From: DSSB01 sp046346845
Lineage (GTDB): Bacteria > UBA10199 > DSSB01
Reading direction: 5' to 3'
DNA: 64,000 nucleotides
NCBI GenBank assembly: GCA_046346845.1
Contig: JAXMHH010000003.1
Span: forward strand, 248,001-312,000
Under the pieces are notes generated by a model. The model was not told the origin of the DNA, did not search any database, and saw only the letters and a list, made by a program, of their open reading frames with translations. Every line of letters begins with the position of its first letter. Position 1 is the first letter of the stretch. Shown piece after piece: positions 57,414-64,000 of this stretch. A program made the position numbers and the translations under genes.

Positions 57414-58289
57414 ATGCGCTATTTCGCTCCTCTCTTCCTTTGGCTCTTGACCCTCACCCCGGTCTTTGCCGCGCCCAGCCCAGGGCCGAACGCCATCCAG
57501 GCCCTCTCGATCTACCCCGCCGACATCCGCCAGGCGACGGTGGGGGCCCTGGCCTATCCCGGTACCTTGCTCCAACTGGCTCAAATCCAGGCCAAGACCA
57601 GCGCGGCCTTTCGCAGCCTGTTGGCCTCGACCCCGCAGGAGACGCAGAAGGAGCTGTGGAGATTGCTCCGCTATCCCAAATTGGTGGAAGACCTCGCCGC
57701 CTTCGGGCCTCAGACCGGAAAATCGGTGAAGCAGCTCGACGCCGCCTATCCTAAAGACCTGCAGCCCATCGCCGCCGACTTGGCAAAAAACCACTACGAC
57801 CTGCTCAATCAAACCGCGAACCTGAATCGGCAGGCCGGCCAAGAATTCGCCCAGGTCCTGCAGGGCCTGCCCGCCAAGACGCAGAAAGATTTCCAAACCT
57901 TGGCAGGCCATTCGGAGATCTTCCATATCCTCAGCCAAAGCCTAAAATTGAACGCCATCAGCCCTGAGGATTTCAAAAAAGACCCCAAGCCGCTGACCCA
58001 ACAGGCCCAGGCCCTGGCCCAAAAGCTTCAACAGGCCCCGACGGCCGCCCATCCCGAAAATTGGCAGGGCAACGCCCAGGACGACCCCAAGGCGGTAGCC
58101 GAGCTGCAAAAGGCAGCCACCCAATTTGAAAAGCAGAACGACGCCGAGCTCGATCAAGACCCGCACCCCAAGGGCGCGGTGCAGGCTACGGTCGGCTACA
58201 CGCCCTATTCCTCCGTCTTCACCCCCGTGGGCTGGGCCTATCCCTTCTGGTTCGGTTGGCCGGCCTGGGACCCCTATCCGTATTGGTAG
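57414..58289 (+). CDS. Exported helical protein with aromatic C-terminus
   Basis: The 291-residue protein has a signal peptide (FLWLLTLTPVFAAP), a long alpha-helical Gln/Ala/Lys-rich body, and an aromatic tail (FWFGWPAWDPYPYW). It resembles DUF3300-type exported proteins in overall layout, but I cannot assign it. The tail may be a membrane-surface or protein-interaction patch. It is convergent with prfC; a structured element lies in between. Confidence 0.75.
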   Translation: MRYFAPLFLWLLTLTPVFAAPSPGPNAIQALSIYPADIRQATVGALAYPGTLLQLAQIQAKTSAAFRSLLASTPQETQKELWRLLRYPKLVEDLAAFGPQTGKSVKQLDAAYPKDLQPIAADLAKNHYDLLNQTANLNRQAGQEFAQVLQGLPAKTQKDFQTLAGHSEIFHILSQSLKLNAISPEDFKKDPKPLTQQAQALAQKLQQAPTAAHPENWQGNAQDDPKAVAELQKAATQFEKQNDAELDQDPHPKGAVQATVGYTPYSSVFTPVGWAYPFWFGWPAWDPYPYW

Positions 58290-58325
58290 ATCGCGGAAAT
58301 TTTTCTTGCCATTTCTTCTGCAAGA

Positions 58326-58479
58326 GCCCCTCGCCAGGGTGAGGCCTCCCCTTGTGAGACCCTTGGAAAGGTCGATAACCCTATGGCATCCGAAGGCATC
58401 GACCTTTCCACGAGCTCGGCCCCCGGCCCGAGGGGGCCGAGCGGGTCGAACAAGGGGAGGCCTCACCCTGGCGAGGGGC
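58326..58479 (+). repeat. Structured intergenic element, three-way-junction fold (copy 2)
   Basis: The 154-base element has a perfect 30-bp outer stem (58326-58355 with 58450-58479), then a tandem GA/GA internal loop and five more pairs (58358-58362 with 58443-58447). Inside are hairpin A (12 bp, 58365-58376 with 58398-58409, 21-base loop) and hairpin B (GCTCGGCCCCC-GGCCCGA-GGGGGCCGAGC, 58414-58442), directly abutting the outer stem. This is the same topology as 41521-41675, with the same GCCCCT...AGGGGC ends and different stem sequences. The GA pairs favour plus-strand RNA. It lies between convergent genes, 37 bases after the exported-protein stop and 46 from prfC. Confidence 0.78.
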
Positions 58480-58525
58480 GGACCCGGCGATAATCAAAAG
58501 CGACGACAAAAAGCCGTACCAGGCT

Positions 58526-60139
<1,614 letters not shown>

Positions 60140-60211
60140 GGCGGAGCTCTCTAGGAAAAAACCCGGTTAAAGACAACCGAAAGCTGGCGCATGCCGCGCC
60201 GAGTCAAGCCC

Positions 60212-60248
60212 GCCTTGGCACCGTAAATATTGGGGTTTACGCCAAGGC
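60212..60248 (+). promoter_or_regulatory. Hairpin in the leader before the exported repeat protein gene
   Basis: GCCTTGGC (60212-60219) pairs with GCCAAGGC (60241-60248), enclosing GTAAA/TTTAC (60223-60227 with 60236-60240) and a TATTGGGG loop. It lies between prfC and the gene at 60297 and may be an operator or a leader structure. Confidence 0.45.
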
Positions 60249-60296
60249 CCATTCCCCTTAGAATTTCCTAATATTTCATCCATCGAAGGGGGATTT

Positions 60297-60836
60297 ATGA
60301 CACAGGTTCGTCGCGCCAAGAATTATCTGGTTTACCTGATCGCCCTGGCCATTTCGGGACTGTTTTCCCTGCTCGGAAGACCCGCCCCTACCTGGGCCTC
60401 CGAGACCACGGCGGAACGAAACGCCACCGTCTTCCAACAGACCATGCAGGTCGCGCAGCAGAGTAATCCGCAACGCACGGTCACCAAGGAACGGGACATC
60501 AAGCTAAATCCGACCAACATCGAGCGTCCCTCCAATATCGAACGCCCCTCCAACATCGAGCGTCCGGGAGTCAATCGGACCATCGATTGGTCTAACACGA
60601 ATCTTGATCCTGTCGAGGCCAAACCCTTCCTTTATAAGACCTTCTCGATCGACAAGGATGTCAGCGCCGCCTGGATCAACGCCCAAAACGAGCGTTTTAA
60701 CTTCATGGTCAACAGCATCAAAGACAAGGTCGAGCGTGGGGAAAACCTGAACGACATCGAGCTGCTCTACTTCAACCTGCTGTTCAAGGATTACGTCGAA
60801 CACAAGGCCGCCGTCGAACGCGTCACCACCAATTAA
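60297..60836 (+). CDS. Exported protein with NIERPS tandem repeats, upstream of B12 radical SAM gene
   Basis: The 179-residue protein has an N-terminal hydrophobic segment (YLVYLIALAISGLFSLL) with a likely cleavage after TWA, then a Gln/Thr/Asn-rich stretch, three exact-to-near-exact NIERP(S/G) units at residues 74-91, and a helical C-terminal half (VSAAWINAQNERFNFMVNSI) without Cys. AAGGGGG precedes the ATG. The radical SAM gene starts 13 bases downstream, which suggests that this protein is its partner or substrate. No known family. Confidence 0.8.
   Translation: MTQVRRAKNYLVYLIALAISGLFSLLGRPAPTWASETTAERNATVFQQTMQVAQQSNPQRTVTKERDIKLNPTNIERPSNIERPSNIERPGVNRTIDWSNTNLDPVEAKPFLYKTFSIDKDVSAAWINAQNERFNFMVNSIKDKVERGENLNDIELLYFNLLFKDYVEHKAAVERVTTN
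60516..60569 (+). repeat. Three 18-bp coding repeats (NIERPS)
   Basis: The units 60516-60533, 60534-60551 and 60552-60569 are in frame and differ mainly at silent positions. This shows selection for the peptide NIERP(S/G), not merely recent slippage. Confidence 0.85.
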
Positions 60837-60849
60837 GGGCCTCCGCAAC

Positions 60850-62472
60850 ATGAAGGTCTGCCTCATTAACCCGCCCACGACGGACCCGCAGGAGAAGTCC
60901 CTTTATTTCCCCATGGCCCTCCTGACCCTGGGCGGCGTCCTGAAAAGGCAGGGGGTCGCGGCGGAGCTTTGGGACTTCGATCTCTATTTCAAGCGGGTCG
61001 GCAACACCAAGGAGGCGGAGTTTCGCAAACTGCTCAAGGCGGGCGTCCAGGGCACACGGACGCCCCTATTTGCGATCTCGTCGATCTGCTCCAATTTCCC
61101 CATGGCCCTATGGATCGCGCGGGAGATCAAAGAGATCAATCCCAAGGCCCTGATCCTGCTCGGGGGACCCCAGCCCTCCTCGGTGCCCGAGGCCATCCTG
61201 GAACGCTTCGACTTCATCGACATCGTGGCCGTCGGTGAGGGGGAGATCACCCTCGAGGAGATGATCGCGGCCCAATTCTCCCTCGACCGAATGCAAGACA
61301 TCCCGGGCCTGGTCTTAAGGAGAGGAGGAGAGGTCCGCCACAATCCCAAGCGGGAGCTCGTGGACGACATGGATCGGCTGCCCTTCCCGGATTACGACCT
61401 GATTCGCTTTGAGGACTACGCCGCCGTCTTGGGCCGCCGCTACACGCCCTCGGTGGAGGTGGGGCGCGGATGCCCCTTTCATTGCACCTTTTGCTCCACC
61501 TCGCTGATGTGGGAGAAGGACTTCCGGGTCAAGAGCCCGGAGCGCATCTACCGCGAGATGCTCCACCTCCATGAGCGTTTCGGCAGCCGCTACATCGATT
61601 TCATCCACGACAATTTCACCACCTCCCGAAAATTCGTCTTGGAGTTTTGCGATTACCTCGAGGCGCACGATGAAAAAAAGCTCACCTGGTGCTGCAGTTC
61701 CCGGACCGACTGCCTCGACGTCAAGCGGCTCGAGCGCATGCACTCGGTGGGGCTAAGGGGACTGTTTTTCGGCTTGGAGACTGGCTCGGAGCGGATGCAG
61801 AAGGTGATCAAGAAGAACCTAGACTTCCAGCACTTCGAGCCGATCCTGGAGCGTTGCAACCAGCTGGGCATCCAAGCCACGACCGCCTTTATCTTGGGGT
61901 TCCCGGAAGAGCTTCCGGAGGACATGGACCAAACCGTCCTCAAGGCCCTGCATTACCGCAGCATGGGCACCTCGCGGGTGTTTTTCTCGAAGTTAAGCGC
62001 CCTGACGGGGACCAGCCTTTACCGGGAATACCTGGATCGCTTCGAGGAATCCAACCTGCCTTCCACCATCAGCCCGCAGACCTACGGCCTGCCCTTCGTC
62101 AAGGAAGTCGTGCACCGCTATCCGGACCTGTTTTCGTCTTATTACCACGTCCCCCACTCCATCAACTCGCGGGATCGCATGCAGAAGTTCGTGGAGTTCT
62201 CGCATCTCCTGGTCAACAGCTATCCCGGAATCGCCCTGAAGATCCTGGAATCCAATGGCCTGACGCCCACCGGCCTGTTCGAGCGCTGGAACCCCTGGGC
62301 GGAGTCGAAGGGGATTCCGTATCACAATTATCGGATTTACAACGAGGGCGGATTTGAAGCGGATTTCGTGAAGTTCTTGCGCGAGGAAAGGATAACCACC
62401 GACGCGAGCCCCCTGCCCGTTTCCGTCGCAACGCAGCCACAGCAAGCCTGGGCACCGCCGCTCCAGGCCTGA
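60850..62472 (+). CDS. B12-binding-type radical SAM protein
   Basis: The 540-residue protein has an N-terminal cobalamin-binding-like Rossmann domain (residues about 1-150, MKVCLINPPTTD, ILLGGPQPSS, VAVGEGEITLEEM), a radical SAM domain with Cys208, Cys212 and Cys215 (GRGCPFHCTFCS), and a C-terminal helical domain of about 150 residues. The usual DxHxxG cobalamin motif is not seen, as in many relatives (BchE/HpnP/HpnJ-like) that still bind B12. These enzymes methylate or rearrange lipids, peptides or cofactors. It follows the exported repeat protein by 13 bases and is co-transcribed. Substrate unknown. Confidence 0.9.
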   Translation: MKVCLINPPTTDPQEKSLYFPMALLTLGGVLKRQGVAAELWDFDLYFKRVGNTKEAEFRKLLKAGVQGTRTPLFAISSICSNFPMALWIAREIKEINPKALILLGGPQPSSVPEAILERFDFIDIVAVGEGEITLEEMIAAQFSLDRMQDIPGLVLRRGGEVRHNPKRELVDDMDRLPFPDYDLIRFEDYAAVLGRRYTPSVEVGRGCPFHCTFCSTSLMWEKDFRVKSPERIYREMLHLHERFGSRYIDFIHDNFTTSRKFVLEFCDYLEAHDEKKLTWCCSSRTDCLDVKRLERMHSVGLRGLFFGLETGSERMQKVIKKNLDFQHFEPILERCNQLGIQATTAFILGFPEELPEDMDQTVLKALHYRSMGTSRVFFSKLSALTGTSLYREYLDRFEESNLPSTISPQTYGLPFVKEVVHRYPDLFSSYYHVPHSINSRDRMQKFVEFSHLLVNSYPGIALKILESNGLTPTGLFERWNPWAESKGIPYHNYRIYNEGGFEADFVKFLREERITTDASPLPVSVATQPQQAWAPPLQA

Positions 62473-62485
62473 ATCGCGAACGGCA

Positions 62486-62809
62486 TCACTTCGAACAGGC
62501 CTTGGTCGCACCCGAGGCGCAGTCTTCCTGCCAAGTGGTCTTGGAGGTCTGGCGCTTCTCGGCCCGGGAGCAATCGGGGTCGCTGCTGCCCTCTTCGCAG
62601 AACTTTTGGGTGTTGGCGGGGCCCTTGTCGTCGCGGGCGCTCACCCCCCGGTTGCCGACGGGGTCGCCGACCGCGGGATCGTCGCTGCGATAGATGTGGG
62701 TGGTCTGGACGCCGTTCTCGACATTGGTGGTCTTGGTGGTTTCGGCATGGAGGGCCGAGAACCCGAGGGTGGCGGCGAGGGCCAGGAAAAACGGCAATGA
62801 ACGATTCAT
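62486..62809 (-). CDS. Small exported Cys-containing protein
   Basis: The 107-residue protein has a signal peptide (LPFFLALAATLGFSALHA), a polar Thr/Asp/Asn-rich body and four Cys in the second half (KFCEEGSSDPDCSRAE, EDCASGATKACSK), likely two disulfides. It is convergent with the radical SAM gene. No family recognised. Confidence 0.72.
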   Translation of the reverse strand: MNRSLPFFLALAATLGFSALHAETTKTTNVENGVQTTHIYRSDDPAVGDPVGNRGVSARDDKGPANTQKFCEEGSSDPDCSRAEKRQTSKTTWQEDCASGATKACSK

Positions 62810-62832
62810 GGGAAGGCTCCTATGCTAAGTCA

Positions 62833-63279
62833 CTAACCGACATCTTCCTTGAAATCTCCGACAACCGCAAGCGTCACGGTGGCCTTGGCAATCAGCTTCT
62901 CGCCGACGGAATCGGTGGCAAACACTTCGGATTCAGCGACTGTAATTCGTTTTCCGGGCTTGAGCACTTGGGCCCGGCAACGCAGTTCGCGTCCGATGCC
63001 CGGACGCAATAGGTTAATCTTGAATTCCACGGTCAAGACGATCTCCCCGGGCTGCACCAAGGTCCCCGCCGCCCCGCCCGCCGTATGATCGGCCATGGTA
63101 GCGATGACCCCGGCATGGACCAGGCGGTCTTGCTGCTTGTGGTAGTTTTGAACCTCGAGCCTGGACTCGCACCAGCCGGGCCCGCAAGCGACCAGCTTGA
63201 GGCCCAGGTTCTTGAGGAAGGGGGCGCTTTCGAAGATCTCGGCGGCGCGGGCCTGGAGGTCTTGGGGTGGCGGAGTCAT
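62833..63279 (-). CDS. PaaI-type hotdog thioesterase
   Basis: The 148-residue protein has the hotdog fold of the PaaI/DUF4442 group: HAGVIATMADHTAGGAAG with the catalytic Asp on the long helix, LTVEFKINLLRPG and VAESEVFA. It hydrolyses acyl-CoA or aryl-CoA thioesters. It is co-directional with the small exported gene upstream of it on the map (62486-62809), 23 bases apart, but a functional link is not evident. Confidence 0.9.
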   Translation of the reverse strand: MTPPPQDLQARAAEIFESAPFLKNLGLKLVACGPGWCESRLEVQNYHKQQDRLVHAGVIATMADHTAGGAAGTLVQPGEIVLTVEFKINLLRPGIGRELRCRAQVLKPGKRITVAESEVFATDSVGEKLIAKATVTLAVVGDFKEDVG

Positions 63280-63336
63280 GGGGAACTATTTGAAGAATGT
63301 GGAGAATAATGGCAATAGCTTTTTGGCAAATCTCCT

Positions 63337-63690
63337 ATGTGGGTCTTTATCTTCATCCTCCTGGTATTTTTCGGCGTGCTGGCGGTGTTCGGCTACGTTT
63401 TCTACAACATCTACCAACGATCGCGCGAGCTCCCGCTCTTGGTGCGGGAAGGGAGAACCGTCAGGGCCAAGGTAATTCAAAAATCCCCTCCTTCCTCGGC
63501 CATCCAAGCGCGTACCAATCTTTTCTACGAATTCCAGGATGAAAGGGGAATCACCCACCGCCGCATGTTCGCCGCGACGCGCGAGCAATTCGACGCGACC
63601 CGAGTGGGGGACTTGATCGAGATCGTCTACCTGCCCAGGGATCCAAAAATCAGCACGGGGAAGTATTGGGTAGATCGGGCGAGGGTTTGA
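63337..63690 (+). CDS. DUF3592-like membrane protein
   Basis: The 117-residue protein has one N-terminal membrane helix (WVFIFILLVFFGVLAVFGYV) and a soluble beta domain (RTVRAKVIQKSPP, TNLFYEFQDERG, VGDLIEIVYLPRDPK) whose pattern fits DUF3592/PF12158-type proteins. Function unknown. ATG at 63337 follows CTCCT without a clear ribosome site. Confidence 0.7.
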   Translation: MWVFIFILLVFFGVLAVFGYVFYNIYQRSRELPLLVREGRTVRAKVIQKSPPSSAIQARTNLFYEFQDERGITHRRMFAATREQFDATRVGDLIEIVYLPRDPKISTGKYWVDRARV

Positions 63691-63752
63691 AGACGTCCCA
63701 TAAAATTCGGCACCCCCTGGCCTAGCGTCCTATTTTCCGCTATAGCCCCGCC

Positions 63753-64000
63753 ATGCCCCTGATCGACTTCCACACCCACTTCTTCCCAAATCGCCTGATG
63801 GACGCCCTGTGGCGCTGGTTCGAGACCCATGCCTGGCCGATCGAATACAAGCAGTACGCCGACGAGGCCGTGGCCCAGCTGAAGGCCGAGGGCGTCACCC
63901 GTTGCGTCTCGCTCCACTACCCGCACCAGGCCGGGATGGCCGAGGCGCTCAACGCCTTCGCCTTCGAGCTCGGCAAAAAATACCCGAATTTCATCCTCCC
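63753..64000 (+). CDS. Amidohydrolase-family protein, 3' end beyond window
   Basis: The frame opens at ATG 63753 and runs off the window after 82 codons. The N-terminus IDFHTHFFP has the HxH metal motif of amidohydrolase-2 (ACMSD/TIM-barrel) enzymes, followed by a helix (ADEAVAQLKAEGVTRCVSL) and a segment with HYPHQAG typical of the family. Substrate cannot be predicted. Confidence 0.82.
   Translation, partial: MPLIDFHTHFFPNRLMDALWRWFETHAWPIEYKQYADEAVAQLKAEGVTRCVSLHYPHQAGMAEALNAFAFELGKKYPNFIL

Noticed and set aside
58326..58479. Bidirectional terminator of the two convergent genes
   Set aside because: The stem is far longer than a terminator, has two nested hairpins and lacks T-tracts on both sides.
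60516..60569. CRISPR-like repeat
   Set aside because: The 18-bp units are directly adjacent without spacers and in frame within a gene.

Overview
The window is a 64 kb, GC-rich, gene-dense stretch of a bacterial chromosome. The cell is Gram-negative: it encodes outer-membrane barrels, several lipoproteins and a LolA-like periplasmic carrier. MopE-type DxDNDCDG metal-binding repeats, a C-terminal Cys-helix-Arg sorting tail, a Ser/Thr kinase with ATPase and TPR domains, and many orphan exported proteins point to a deltaproteobacteria-like lineage (Myxococcota, Desulfobacterota or a related candidate phylum). That placement is inferred from gene content only. I see no rRNA, tRNA, CRISPR array, prophage or intact insertion sequence.

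Layout. 1-1467: truncated orphan protein. 1.9-9.0 kb: propionyl/methylmalonyl-CoA block (CoA-ester lyase-like protein, epimerase, ACT-malic enzyme, carboxyltransferase, biotin carboxylase, biotin carrier). 9.0-13.4 kb: outer-membrane barrel and LolA-like protein divergent from a LolD/LolE-type ABC pair. 13.5-16.8 kb: second malic enzyme and a sulfatase-fold membrane protein. 16.8-21.4 kb: leftward operon of two MopE-motif Cys-rich lipoproteins, another lipoprotein, a 40-residue membrane peptide and an ECF-like sigma factor, with locally low GC. 21.6-31.6 kb: exonuclease, barrel without signal peptide, P-type H+-ATPase, PPK2, Maf, Dus, kinase-ATPase-TPR protein. 31.7-35.2 kb: BolA, glutaredoxin, DEAD helicase, small protein, EEP-fold protein. 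35.3-39.4 kb: methyltransferase, LysR regulator, carbonic anhydrase, SbtA and SbtB. 39.4-41.5 kb: PurE/PurK and an ArsC-like protein. 41.7-46.4 kb: leftward icd-mdh-sucC-sucD-ndk operon. 46.6-54.8 kb: YhaM-like nuclease, radical SAM protein between small exported proteins, AmgK/MurU-type pair, GGDEF protein, BirA, CoaX. 55-64 kb: exported orphans, alanine dehydrogenase, PrfC, a B12-type radical SAM protein with an exported repeat protein upstream, thioesterase, and a truncated amidohydrolase.

How the genes fit together. BirA would biotinylate the carrier of the carboxylase, which consumes bicarbonate. The carbonic anhydrase/SbtA/SbtB module can supply bicarbonate. Methylmalonyl-CoA would feed succinyl-CoA into the sucCD-mdh-icd pathway, and two malic enzymes drain C4 acids to pyruvate. 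The mutase is not in the window.

The most unusual signal is non-coding. Two intergenic elements (41521-41675 and 58326-58479) share GCCCCT...AGGGGC ends and one secondary structure: a 30-40 bp outer stem enclosing a long-loop hairpin and an 11-bp short-loop hairpin flush on the closing stem. Their stem sequences are almost entirely different. I describe this as a candidate undescribed structured repeat or RNA family.
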